From: Kiritimatiellia bacterium
Lineage (GTDB): Bacteria > Verrucomicrobiota > Kiritimatiellia > RFP12 > UBA1067
DNA: 50,519 nt
NCBI GenBank assembly: GCA_017525225.1
Contig: JAFXTB010000072.1
Coordinates: forward strand, 1-50,519
Direction: 5' to 3'
Under the pieces are notes generated by a model, which searched no databases, had not been told where the DNA came from, and saw only the letters and a program-made list of their open reading frames with translations. Position 1 is the stretch's first letter, and each line of letters starts with the position of its first letter. The translations under genes were made by a program, and so were the position numbers. Below are positions 1 through 7,332 of this stretch, one piece after another.

Positions 1-1469
1 AAGCCCGTGTGTTCCGGGCATATCCACTCCGAGTATCTTTCATTGAGTCCGCACCAGTACGTGACCCTGACGGTTCTCGGCGCACCGGGCGGAGCGTTGC
101 GTTTTGTCCAGGGCTCGTACTCCACGTCTGTGACCTCAAGGGTCTCGGTAGTGACCTCGCCGGAGATCGGGCCAAGCGTCGACGCCTCGCTCTCGATGCG
201 TATGCGCTTCTCCGGCTGAGGGAACTGGTGCCCGCAGTTCGGGCAGGTCATCACGTTGATCGGCATCATCGTCTGGCACTCCGGGCATGACTTCGCCAGG
301 GGGCCGCGCTTCTCGCCCGTGCGCTCGCCAGGCGGGCGCAGCTGGTCGAGGCACCCGTGCCTCTCGATGTTGTGCGCGAAGTCGAGTATGAGGCAGTCCT
401 GCTTTCCAGTATCAGGGGAAAGACGCGTCCCGCGTCCGCACATCTGCAGGAGGAGTCCCGGTGACATCGTGGGCCTGAGCAGCGCCACGCAGTCGATGTT
501 CGGCGCGTCGAACCCCGTCGTCAGGCACTCGACGTTGCACACGTACTTGAGCGGACCCTTTGTCCCTCCGAAGAGATCCGTCTGGATCGAGCCGCCCTTG
601 AAGCGGTGGAGGATGTCCGCCCGCTCCTGCGACGAGGACTCGCTCGTCACGACCGCGCATTCCTCGCCCGAGAAGCGGGATATGAGCTCCGCCGCCTTCC
701 GGCAGTGCGCTATCGACGAGCAGAACACGATGACGCTCTTGCGCTCCTGCGTCCGCTCGACGATCTCGCGGCAGGCGCTCGCCACGACCCTGTCCTCCAT
801 CATCGCCGCCTCGACCTCCTCGGCGACGAACTCCCCGGCGCGGACGTGGAGGTTGTCGAGGTTCGCCACGACCCGTCCGGACTTAGCCACGAGCTTCGAG
901 AGGAAGCCCTTGTCGATCAGCTCCTTGAGGCCGATGGAGTACGATATCTCGTTGAAGAGGTTTTGCGGCTGGCAGATGAGCCCGCCCTTGAGGCGGTACG
1001 GCGTCGCGGTCATTCCGATGAACCGTATCTTCGGGTTGACCTTCCGCAGCCCCTCGACGAACGTTCCGTACATCCCCTCGTCGTTCGGCTGGATCATATG
1101 CGCCTCGTCGACGATGCAGATGTCGCGATGGCCGAATATCTCGGCCTTGGAGTACACGGACTGGATGCCAGCCACTATCGCGGGCGCGGCGGTGTCGTAC
1201 TTCCCGAAGCCTGCGGAGTACATCCCCGTCTTGACGTCGGGAGAGAGAATATTCAGCTTCTCCAGGTCCTGCTCGAGAAGCTCCTTCACGTGGCAGAGGA
1301 GGATCACGCGCCCACCCCACGCCTTCACGGTGTCGGACATGATCTGCGCGGCGACCCACGACTTCCCTCCGCCAACCGTGATCTCGATGCAGGGATTGGT
1401 CTTCTTCTCACGCAAATGCCTGTAGGTCGCAAGCACGGCGTCCCTCTGGTAGTACCGAAGCTCCGCCAT
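1..1469 (-). CDS. DEAD/DEAH-box phage-type helicase, C-terminus beyond window
   Basis: Superfamily 2 helicase, probably acting in phage DNA replication or recombination. It is open at the window edge, with 489 codons visible and no stop. Motif I is TVGGGKS (about residues 31-37), motif II is VDEAH (about 120-124), and motif VI is QMCGRGTR (about 340). Near position 211-290 a zinc ribbon reads CPEC...CPNC, and the last visible residues (EWICPEHTG) match the conserved tail of phage helicases of this type. The ATG at 1469-1467 is chosen because MAELRYYQRDAV is the usual Q-motif N-terminus. It lies 63 bp after the RusA gene on the same strand, probably in the same operon. A 12-codon ORF with an AAGGAA site sits in that gap. 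Confidence 0.93.
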   Translation of the reverse strand, partial: MAELRYYQRDAVLATYRHLREKKTNPCIEITVGGGKSWVAAQIMSDTVKAWGGRVILLCHVKELLEQDLEKLNILSPDVKTGMYSAGFGKYDTAAPAIVAGIQSVYSKAEIFGHRDICIVDEAHMIQPNDEGMYGTFVEGLRKVNPKIRFIGMTATPYRLKGGLICQPQNLFNEISYSIGLKELIDKGFLSKLVAKSGRVVANLDNLHVRAGEFVAEEVEAAMMEDRVVASACREIVERTQERKSVIVFCSSIAHCRKAAELISRFSGEECAVVTSESSSQERADILHRFKGGSIQTDLFGGTKGPLKYVCNVECLTTGFDAPNIDCVALLRPTMSPGLLLQMCGRGTRLSPDTGKQDCLILDFAHNIERHGCLDQLRPPGERTGEKRGPLAKSCPECQTMMPINVMTCPNCGHQFPQPEKRIRIESEASTLGPISGEVTTETLEVTDVEYEPWTKRNAPPGAPRTVRVTYWCGLNERYSEWICPEHTG

Positions 1470-1532
1470 TGCTCACGCCTCACTGAAAGTCCTTGTGGTG
1501 CCTGTTTCCATTGCTGTTCCTTATCGTGCCGT

Positions 1533-1916
1533 TCAAGGTGCGGCCTCGCACACGCGCATGCGCCCATAGTCCTCTTTCCTCTCGATGACGACGTATACCT
1601 TGCCTCCGGGAATCGGGTCGAGCATCTCGACGTGGAGTATTTTCACCTGGGAGTCGTCCCGCATCGCGCCTGCGTGTACAAGCGAGTCCTGAAGGCACTT
1701 CAGGCAATTGTCCGCGTCGCGCCGCCGCCGGTCGGGAGGGTAGAGGTGGACCGTGAGCGCGAGTTCGCCCTCGATTGGCTTGATCCCGCCCAGGCGTGAA
1801 ACCGCCATCATCCTGTATCGTCGGCCCTCGCGGCTTATCAGCACACGCGGGCCTACGTGCCGGTAGTAGCGGTTCACGCTGGGCGGATAGCCAAGCGTGA
1901 ACTCGTGGCGTGTCAC
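1533..1916 (-). CDS. rusA: RusA-family Holliday junction resolvase
   Basis: Small endonuclease that cuts four-way DNA junctions, common in lambdoid and other phages. It has 127 residues against about 120 in the family. The metal-binding core is visible as RRRRDADNCLKCLQDSL followed by MRDDSQV, giving the three conserved aspartates (two in DADN, one in DDSQV). The GTG start at 1916 overlaps the TGA of the upstream DUF669 gene in GTGA, so the two are probably translationally coupled; a second GTG lies one codon earlier. A longer reading frame extends upstream, but its extra residues are arginine-rich and antisense-like, so it was not used. Confidence 0.9.
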   Translation of the reverse strand: MTRHEFTLGYPPSVNRYYRHVGPRVLISREGRRYRMMAVSRLGGIKPIEGELALTVHLYPPDRRRRDADNCLKCLQDSLVHAGAMRDDSQVKILHVEMLDPIPGGKVYVVIERKEDYGRMRVCEAAP

Positions 1917-2380
1917 CACGGCTTCGCGCCTGCGCCGGTCGGCGCGTTGGACTGAGCGGGCTGCGCCTGCGTTGGCGCGGCAGCGTTGTCCTTCGCCTTC
2001 CACCCCTTGATCTCGTTCTTCATCTCGCCCCTGTTGTCGGCGACCTGCACGACGTGTGCGATGATCGGAATGTTGTGCAGGTCCTCCTTGCACTTGGGGC
2101 GGAGGACGCCGGTGGCGTGGCAGATCGACGAGAGCTCGCGCTTCGCCATCTCGACCGCCGCCGTGCTGGGGTTCTTGAGGTTGAGCCTCGTCCAGAGCAC
2201 GCGCTTGGCGTATTCGCCGCTAACGACCTGGCACTGCAGCTCGAGGTACGAGCCCGTCCCGGACTTCGTCGGCTTGTTCTGGGACTTCACGATTGCGACC
2301 TCGTAGTCGCCCTCCGGGATCGGCGCGAATCCGCTGTCGAGCGGATCGACCGTAGTTGCATCGAAGAAACACTCTTCCAT
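1913..2380 (-). CDS. DUF669-family phage protein
   Basis: 155-residue protein with the DUF669 pattern: an N-terminal segment EGDYEVAIVKSQNKPTKSGT, then YLELQCQVVSGEYAKR, then a helix beginning STAAVEMAKRELSSIC. DUF669 proteins sit in phage replication/recombination cassettes next to RecA-like ATPases and RusA, as here; a single-strand DNA-binding role is suspected for the family but not shown. The C-terminal 25 residues are Ala/Gln/Pro-rich and end in an acidic-poor tail (GAGAKPW). The ATG at 2380 is preceded by AAAGGAAT. A longer in-frame start would add low-complexity arginine-rich sequence overlapping the neighbouring gene, so it was rejected. Confidence 0.82.
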   Translation of the reverse strand: MEECFFDATTVDPLDSGFAPIPEGDYEVAIVKSQNKPTKSGTGSYLELQCQVVSGEYAKRVLWTRLNLKNPSTAAVEMAKRELSSICHATGVLRPKCKEDLHNIPIIAHVVQVADNRGEMKNEIKGWKAKDNAAAPTQAQPAQSNAPTGAGAKPW

Positions 2381-2384
2381 GTGT

Positions 2385-2597
2385 TTATTCCTTTTCTTGT
2401 TGGTTTGTTGTTTGGGGCTGTTGTACGCCCGTCGGGGTCGACCGCCCGCGCTTCCACGACCTTCCCGGGCAGACGATGTGCGTGACAAACGTCTGTCTCG
2501 GATAGGTCCGCTGCACGGCGGTCTCCCCCGGCCGCATGATCCGCCCGCAGCGATCACACGGCATCGGGAAAGCGACTGTGAACTTACGACCCACCAT
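2385..2597 (-). CDS. small zinc-finger-like phage protein
   Basis: 70 residues. The N-terminal half reads CDRCGRIMRPGETA, then about 17 residues on, THIVC, a spacing (CxxC...HxxC) that suggests one bound zinc. It resembles small zinc proteins in phage recombination cassettes; no precise function can be given. Its ATG overlaps the last 14 bases of the ATPase gene upstream and it stops 4 bp before the DUF669 start, so it is packed into the operon. The C-terminal third is polar and probably disordered. Confidence 0.7.
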   Translation of the reverse strand: MVGRKFTVAFPMPCDRCGRIMRPGETAVQRTYPRQTFVTHIVCPGRSWKRGRSTPTGVQQPQTTNQQEKE

Positions 2598-3345
2598 TTG
2601 CGCCGTTCCCGGACTTGATGGCGGTGGAAAGCGCGTCCCACGTGAACGGCATGGGGCCGGACGGGATGCCGTACCGGTTCTTTGCGAGCAGCCGCGTGTC
2701 GCCCACGCAGTAGAGCTCGCGCTCGCCGCCGTTCTTGCCGATGACGATCTTGCCGCCGGACGCGTCTTCCATCGTGCGGATCTTCGCGTAGGCGACGATG
2801 TCGTTCCACTCGACCACCCAATCGCGTATCGCAGCGATAAGGCGCGGCGCTGTACGGCGGTCGGTCGTACCGTCCGTGTACTTCACCGTCTCGTCGTGCG
2901 AGTGCGCGATCTGTATGACGCACATGTTCCGCTTGCGGCGGATCTCGTCGAGCAGCGAGTACACGTCCTTGCGGAACTGGACGAGGGCTGCGTCATTTCC
3001 ACGGTTGTAGCCGCCGTATGCCGCTGTGAGGAACTTCGCGCCAGCCGCAGCGCATACGCCATCGGCGACGATGTTCTGGAGCGCGGAGAGGCTGTCGATC
3101 ACCACCGTCTGGAAGTCGTGGGCTTCGTCGCGGATCTCCTTGAGGTAGGCGATGAACGTTGCGAAGTCCTTGATGTGCGGGGTCTTCGCGCAGTCGACGT
3201 TGTCGAGGCCGTCCTCCAAGGCCAGCACGACTGGCTTAGGCGCGGTTGCAGCGAACGAGCTCTTCCCGACGCCCGCGTCCCCGTACACGAGGATTCGCGG
3301 CGGCGATGGCGTTTTGCCGGTGGTGAGTTTCTGGAGCAGAGACAT
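2584..3345 (-). CDS. phage RecA-like/AAA_24 ATPase (Sak4-type recombinase candidate)
   Basis: 253-residue nucleotide-binding protein of the AAA_24 family. Walker A is YGDAGVGKSS (about residues 21-30), Walker B is TVVIDSLSAL (about 100-109), and a RecA-like sensor stretch NMCVIQIAHSH follows (about 164). In phages this fold includes Sak4, a RecA-like single-strand annealing protein. That role fits well because a RecE-like nuclease gene lies 31 bp upstream and DUF669 and RusA genes lie downstream. The function as an annealing protein is inferred from family and context. ATG at 3345 has AAAGGACT upstream. Confidence 0.85.
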   Translation of the reverse strand: MSLLQKLTTGKTPSPPRILVYGDAGVGKSSFAATAPKPVVLALEDGLDNVDCAKTPHIKDFATFIAYLKEIRDEAHDFQTVVIDSLSALQNIVADGVCAAAGAKFLTAAYGGYNRGNDAALVQFRKDVYSLLDEIRRKRNMCVIQIAHSHDETVKYTDGTTDRRTAPRLIAAIRDWVVEWNDIVAYAKIRTMEDASGGKIVIGKNGGERELYCVGDTRLLAKNRYGIPSGPMPFTWDALSTAIKSGNGANGGS

Positions 3346-3376
3346 GGTAGTCCTTTCTTTGTTTCGGGTTGATGTT

Positions 3377-4183
3377 TCAGATGTGGTCGATAAGCCGGGT
3401 CTCGCGGAAGCGCGTGTGCCACTCGTTGCGCTCGCGGCACTGGATAAGCTCGGCGATTGCCTTTTCGTTCTCCGCTTCGGCCTGGTCGAGGACTTCGTCA
3501 GCGTACTTGAAGGTCGCCGCCCTGTATGGAGCGGTCTTCTCAGAGGCGATCAAGTACACGGGAAACTTCCGTCCGCTGACCTTTTCGAGAACGGCGCGAT
3601 ACAGTGCGAGCTGGAATCCGTAGCCGAACTTTCGGGCTTCGGACTCAAAGCCGAGAAGATCACTGGTCGTCTTCAAATCTACAATTCCGAAATCGCCGTT
3701 GAACCAGTCGAGACGAACCTGTACAGGAAGCCCGCAGAAGTCCTCAACGCGGATTGTGCATTCTGCCTCGCCGTTTTCAAGCAGCTGCTTCGCATCGGGA
3801 TGGTTCCACACCGATTCGGCCATCTGCTCTATCATCTCGAACTCCTTGCAGCTCACGACCTCCTTGCTCTGCTTCGCCATGAAGTCCTGCCACTTCTGCG
3901 AGGTTCGCTGGTAGGCCTGGCCCGTGCGCTCGTTAATCGGGCCGTCGCTGACGAGGAAGTCCCTCTGCCATGCGTCATGGCCCTCGAGCGTGTAGACATG
4001 GCAGGCGCGGCCGAACGCCAGCGCGGGCGACTCGGGCCGCTTCAGCTTGCCGGTCATAATGAGTGAGTACGTTAGTGGACACGCCCTGAACTGGGCGAGG
4101 TTGTGGGACGAGAGGTATCGTCCCGATGCTGCGTCGGCGTGATAGTCCTTCGCCGGAATGTCTATGAAGTATGGTTCTTTCAT
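3377..4183 (-). CDS. PD-(D/E)XK exonuclease, RecE/exodeoxyribonuclease VIII-like (DUF3799)
   Basis: 268-residue nuclease likely to resect double-strand ends for the neighbouring annealing ATPase. It starts FIDIPAKDYHAD...YLSSHNLAQFRACPL, the typical opening of the DUF3799/RecE-type family. The nuclease core is VRLDWFNGDFGIVDLKTTSD (about residues 170-189, the DLKT being the D/E-x-K motif), followed by GYGFQLALYRAV, the Q-x-x-x-Y motif of RecB-like nucleases. Start at 4183 is preferred to an upstream ATG because AAAAGGAAA lies at proper spacing. Confidence 0.88.
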   Translation of the reverse strand: MKEPYFIDIPAKDYHADAASGRYLSSHNLAQFRACPLTYSLIMTGKLKRPESPALAFGRACHVYTLEGHDAWQRDFLVSDGPINERTGQAYQRTSQKWQDFMAKQSKEVVSCKEFEMIEQMAESVWNHPDAKQLLENGEAECTIRVEDFCGLPVQVRLDWFNGDFGIVDLKTTSDLLGFESEARKFGYGFQLALYRAVLEKVSGRKFPVYLIASEKTAPYRAATFKYADEVLDQAEAENEKAIAELIQCRERNEWHTRFRETRLIDHI

Positions 4184-4208
4184 GTTCAGTTTCCTTTTGG
4201 TTTCCGCA

Positions 4209-4264
4209 GGCGGGGAGAACCGTTCTCGCCCGCCCACGGTGGATGGTTATTGCCGCAGCTGCGG
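4209..4264. repeat. hairpin plus 12-bp palindrome between sigma-like gene and exonuclease gene
   Basis: Arms 4209-4220 and 4222-4234 pair with a one-base bulge to make a GC-rich stem. A perfect palindrome CCGCAGCTGCGG lies at 4253-4264. No T-run follows on either strand, so this is more likely an mRNA processing or stability structure than a terminator. Confidence 0.5.
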
Positions 4265-4280
4265 AATGTTCCGTAAACTT

Positions 4281-4880
4281 TCAGCAACCGTGGTCGTATA
4301 TCCGGCGCACCGCATCCTTCACGGCGGGCCAGAGGATGTCATACAGCTCCCAGTCCGGGACGCCGATGATCCCGTGGATCTCCGAGAGCTTGTACCCCTC
4401 GCGGCGGAGCGAGAAGATTCGAGCGTAGAGCGGGTTCTGCTTCTCCAGCAGTTCCGTCACGACGTCGAAGTCGAACCTGAGGAGGCCCTCCGCAAAGCGG
4501 TCGCGGGGATCGGCGAATCCATCGACGAAGGTTGGGGCATCTTCGTCGCTCCCGTCGACCTTACGGTCGCACGATACTGTCGCGTTCTCCTGCTCGACCA
4601 CGCAGGCGAGGTGCCGCAGACAGTGGCACAGCTCGCGGGAGATGAACACGCCTGCGAAGCTCGGGAAGGAGCAGCGGCTGTTCGGCTTGAACTTGTTGTG
4701 CGCCTTCATGACCGCCGCCTTTAGACGGCTTGTGACCTCATGGCGGCGCGATTGCTTCTTCTCCTCGTTGGCGAGGACCTTGAACTTGGCCATCGCGACG
4801 TTGACCTTGGCCTCGATGTCGTCCATTACCTTTGCCGTGAACGGATTGTCGGGGCGACTGAACCGATGTTTTTTCTTCAT
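4281..4880 (-). CDS. phage sigma-70-like factor
   Basis: 199 residues. Residues about 60-90 (NKFKPNSRCSFPSFAGVFIS...LRHL) look like sigma region 2. The C-terminus (LRREGYKLSEIHGIIGV, then a second helix to WPAVKDAVRRIY) looks like the region 4 helix-turn-helix that reads the -35 box. It is the first gene of the leftward operon, so it could redirect host RNA polymerase to phage genes. The assignment rests on pattern, not on a full match; a related non-sigma HTH protein is possible. ATG at 4880 follows AAGGAAAA. Confidence 0.6.
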   Translation of the reverse strand: MKKKHRFSRPDNPFTAKVMDDIEAKVNVAMAKFKVLANEEKKQSRRHEVTSRLKAAVMKAHNKFKPNSRCSFPSFAGVFISRELCHCLRHLACVVEQENATVSCDRKVDGSDEDAPTFVDGFADPRDRFAEGLLRFDFDVVTELLEKQNPLYARIFSLRREGYKLSEIHGIIGVPDWELYDILWPAVKDAVRRIYDHGC

Positions 4881-4953
4881 GCTTGCGTTTTCCTTGTTTC
4901 GCCCCGAAGCACCACGCTGGGGGGCAAAAAGGGCGCAAGCTCACCGGACACTC

Positions 4954-4972
4954 TGGACATTTTCGATGTCCA
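4954..4972. promoter_or_regulatory. operator-like inverted repeat TGGACAT-N5-ATGTCCA
   Basis: Perfect 7-bp arms with a 5-bp spacer, 73 bp upstream of the sigma-like gene start. The size fits a dimeric repressor site. No repressor gene is in the window. Confidence 0.5.
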
Positions 4973-4994
4973 AAACGGGAATAGAAATGGAAGA

Positions 4995-5043
4995 ATAAAG
5001 TATTCCCCCTATATAGTAAAACTATATAGGGGGAATACTTTAT
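4995..5043. repeat. perfect 23-bp inverted repeat with 3-nt loop
   Basis: Arms 4995-5017 and 5021-5043 are exact reverse complements around AAA. The stem contains CCCCC/GGGGG and CTATATAG. On the + strand the right arm runs into CCTTTTTTT, as in a rho-independent terminator, but no + strand gene precedes it. It may insulate the two operons, be a replication structure, or hold the leftward promoter (TATAGT-like boxes within the stem). Confidence 0.75.
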
Positions 5044-5069
5044 CCTTTTTTTACAAATTTTTACAGCAG

Positions 5070-5123
5070 TTTGACACGTCGGACATTGACATTTTACGAG
5101 CAAGTATGTCAAACTTGTCAAAA
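5070..5123. promoter_or_regulatory. cluster of four TTGACA/TGTCAA half-sites
   Basis: TTTGACA at 5070-5076, TTGACA at 5086-5091, TGTCAAA at 5107-5113 and TGTCAAA at 5116-5122, the last two inverted relative to the first two. Such clusters are typical of phage repressor operators; the same hexamer also matches a -35 box (TTGACA then TAAAAT 19 bp on, minus strand). Confidence 0.5.
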
Positions 5124-5239
5124 GTAAAAACCATTAGCAGTTCAAACTTTTCCGTAATCATTGCAAGGGGGTAAATGAAGCGAATTTTACACGCCAAAAC
5201 GGATATAAAATTTTTTTATTATTTTTTTGTTCTACCCTC

Positions 5240-5269
5240 TTGCGCTCCTAAATGTTGATATGATATAAT
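5240..5269 (+). promoter_or_regulatory. promoter of the rightward module
   Basis: -35 TTGCGC at 5240-5245, 18-bp spacer, perfect -10 TATAAT at 5264-5269 with the TGn extension (TGA at 5261-5263). It lies 49 bp before the ATG at 5319, which has AAAAGGAAA upstream. Confidence 0.75.
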
Positions 5270-5318
5270 ATACGCCGCTTAGGGGAACTCTCCCCTCAGA
5301 GAAAAGGAAACAGATACT

Positions 5319-5945
5319 ATGAGCACAAAAGGATTCCTATCGACCTTGAAGCCGCTGGATGCCCAGCGACTTCAGAAGTCCGTAAAAGCAACCGTGCAAA
5401 ACAGCGGCCGCCTCACGTTCGCTATGGACGCGGTCAAGGACATGGAACTCTCCGAGGACAAGAGCATCATCATTCTTGCAGCCGAGGACGGCAATCTCGG
5501 AGCAGTTATCAGCCACAAGGGCGACCCTGAAGCGTTCGCCCTGAAAAAGTGCGGAGCGTATTTCTACGTGTCCTTCAAAAACTACCTCCAACAGGCCGGT
5601 GTGGACTACAAGAACCAGCGCGTGGTGTACGACATAACCGAACTCGATGAGACATACAAAGGCAGGACGCTCTACAAATTCGAGCGAAGGCTTCTGCCCA
5701 AAAACGCAAAGGACGATAGCGATGACGAGACGGCGGATCGGCAGGAAGCCGAGGAAACGCCTTCAGCCGCGCCAGAAGGCACCTCCACGCCTTCGGAGGA
5801 GGCGGATGCAACCACTATCGCCAAAAAGGAGCCGAGCGCGACAGAGGGCGTTCCTGCGGCAAATTGCGGCAATCCGCGTCCAGCAACCGAATCCGATGCG
5901 ACGCCTCGCCCGGAAAACGGAATGACGGAGGACGCCGCGCGATAG
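5319..5945 (+). CDS. uncharacterised phage/element protein, acidic C-terminal tail
   Basis: 208 residues, not recognised. Residues 1-125 look folded, with alternating hydrophobic strands (KSIIILAAEDG, AYFYVSF, QRVVYDITEL). The last 80 residues are a disordered, Glu/Ala/Pro/Thr-rich tail of the sort seen in phage DNA-binding or scaffold partners. It is the first gene behind a strong promoter and is followed 13 bp later by a small coupled ORF. No signal peptide or membrane segment. Confidence 0.7.
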   Translation: MSTKGFLSTLKPLDAQRLQKSVKATVQNSGRLTFAMDAVKDMELSEDKSIIILAAEDGNLGAVISHKGDPEAFALKKCGAYFYVSFKNYLQQAGVDYKNQRVVYDITELDETYKGRTLYKFERRLLPKNAKDDSDDETADRQEAEETPSAAPEGTSTPSEEADATTIAKKEPSATEGVPAANCGNPRPATESDATPRPENGMTEDAAR

Positions 5946-5958
5946 GAGGAGAAACGGA

Positions 5959-6096
5959 ATGGTCGAGAAACAGTCCGAACGCAACATCATGCCGGATGCA
6001 CACGGTACCGGCGATCCTGACGGTGATCGACCCGCCGCCGGAAAGCTATTTTGCGGGGTGACCCGTAAAAACAAGAAGGAGAACAAGAACACATGA
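5959..6096 (+). CDS. small coupled 45-residue protein, unknown
   Basis: Short ORF of 45 codons plus stop. Its ATG is preceded at ideal distance by AGGAGGAG, the best ribosome-binding site in the element, and its TGA overlaps the next gene's ATG (ATGA at 6093-6096). It sits 13 bp after the previous stop. The protein is basic at its C-terminus (TRKNKKENKNT) and has Gly/Asp-rich middle sequence. No family recognised. The strong site and the overlap argue that it is translated; it may also exist to couple translation of the downstream gene. Confidence 0.6.
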   Translation: MVEKQSERNIMPDAHGTGDPDGDRPAAGKLFCGVTRKNKKENKNT

Positions 6097-7250
6097 AGTT
6101 CAAGATCGAGAAAGCCAAGTTCCTTGAGGGCCTGGCTTCAATCAGCAGGATACTGGCAGAATCAGACAAGAGGGAGTTGACCCTCATCGCCGAGGCGATG
6201 AAGGATTCATCCGTTGAGTCGAGCGCGTCATTCAGAAACGGGCTAATAGTGCGAAACCATGTGGGCGACAATGGGGACTGCCCCTATTGCGGAGGTGAAG
6301 TGGAAACCATCTACGACGGACCAGACCTCGAGGAGGAGGTATATTTCTGCCGCAGGTGCAAAAGACAGATCGAGAACGAGATACTCGACTGCAAGCTCTA
6401 CGAAATCAGCGAACGCGCAGTCGCGGACTTCGTCGGCAATGCGGTCGGGGAACACTATGCGCAGCACAGCGAGGACAGGACGTACCGCATCGGAAAAATA
6501 TTCGGCAAGGACGCATTCTTCTCCGTCCGACCGAAGGAGGGGTTCTTCAACTCGCACACCGAGGACACGATTGTGATCCTCTGCGACAACTCGACCGTGC
6601 CTCGCGGCTGGGTGAACGACACCTGCAAGGCCGTCATGTTCGCTGAGCTGTTTTATGTCAAGCCTGGCTGCAAGGACATCCGCATCGCGGAAGACGTAAT
6701 GGCGAAGCTCAAGCCCAAGGAGGTTCGCCTCCGCTTCGGGAAGAACCGCATCATCCACGAACGACGCGATCTGTGGCTTTCCGTCATCATGAACATCCTC
6801 GCGCACCCCTACAGCGGGAAGGACTTCCGCAACGGTAGGCTAACGGGGGCGGCTGCGCTTTACTGGTTCAGGAAAGTATGCCCAGGCTTCAAGATGAGCG
6901 CACGCACCCTTTCCCGCGACATGGAAGAACTCCGTTCCTACAAGAAAGACAGGGACACGTACGACAAGCACGAGCCAGTCCTCAGGGAGCTGCTTAAGTT
7001 CGTGGCCGATCCGTCCGCCACGCCGAAGCGCAGGGAGGAGATCTCCGCGAACATAAGCGAGCAGCTTCTAAAGGCGAAAGCCGAAACGGAACGTAACGGC
7101 GGCGAGATGGTTGAACTGCCGCAGACAGGGTGGGCGGTCGGTGCCGACGGCCACAGCGAGCGTGTGTTGGCGACTTCCGGCGAGTCAATATATAAGCAAG
7201 TCGGGCTCGCAATCGACAAGATGCGTTCGGTTGGAGAACACGCCGCATAG
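6093..7250 (+). CDS. uncharacterised zinc-ribbon protein
   Basis: 385 residues, not recognised as a whole. A zinc ribbon is clear: CPYCGG (about residue 63) and CRRCKR (about 86). The stretch LTGAAALYWFRKVCPGFKMS followed by ARTLSRDMEELR could form a helix-turn-helix. The first 21 residues (MKFKIEKAKFLEGLASISRI) superficially recall the start of DNA polymerase beta clamps, but the rest does not. It is last in the rightward module and ends before a bidirectional terminator. Likely a DNA-binding regulatory or replication protein of the element; this is a guess from the motifs. Confidence 0.7.
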   Translation: MKFKIEKAKFLEGLASISRILAESDKRELTLIAEAMKDSSVESSASFRNGLIVRNHVGDNGDCPYCGGEVETIYDGPDLEEEVYFCRRCKRQIENEILDCKLYEISERAVADFVGNAVGEHYAQHSEDRTYRIGKIFGKDAFFSVRPKEGFFNSHTEDTIVILCDNSTVPRGWVNDTCKAVMFAELFYVKPGCKDIRIAEDVMAKLKPKEVRLRFGKNRIIHERRDLWLSVIMNILAHPYSGKDFRNGRLTGAAALYWFRKVCPGFKMSARTLSRDMEELRSYKKDRDTYDKHEPVLRELLKFVADPSATPKRREEISANISEQLLKAKAETERNGGEMVELPQTGWAVGADGHSERVLATSGESIYKQVGLAIDKMRSVGEHAA

Positions 7251-7275
7251 CACACGTCTCCTGCACAAGAAAGCA

Positions 7276-7311
7276 AAAGAGGCCGCCGGGATCGCCCCCG
7301 ACGGCCTCTTT
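7276..7311. terminator. bidirectional terminator between convergent genes
   Basis: Inverted repeat AAAGAGGCCG...CGGCCTCTTT with extra inner pairing and A/T flanks on both sides. It sits between the convergent 385-residue gene and the serine recombinase gene, so it can stop both. Confidence 0.75.
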
Positions 7312-7332
7312 AGTTCTGCGCTTTGCCGATCC

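Larger units (their letters stand above)
4881..5318. other. AT-rich divergent control region of the element
   Basis: No recognised gene. It separates the leftward recombination operon from the rightward module and holds several palindromes, a cluster of TTTGACA heptamers, and a promoter (each listed separately). A 27-codon ORF (5175-5258, +) has AAGGGGG just upstream and a Phe/Tyr-rich middle; it could be a leader peptide but is unsupported otherwise. The AT content is clearly higher than in flanking genes. A replication origin or immunity region is possible. Confidence 0.6.

Noticed and set aside
1480-1530. 12-codon ORF between rusA and the helicase gene
   Set aside because: Has an AAGGAA site but is too short to support as a gene; possibly a translational leader.
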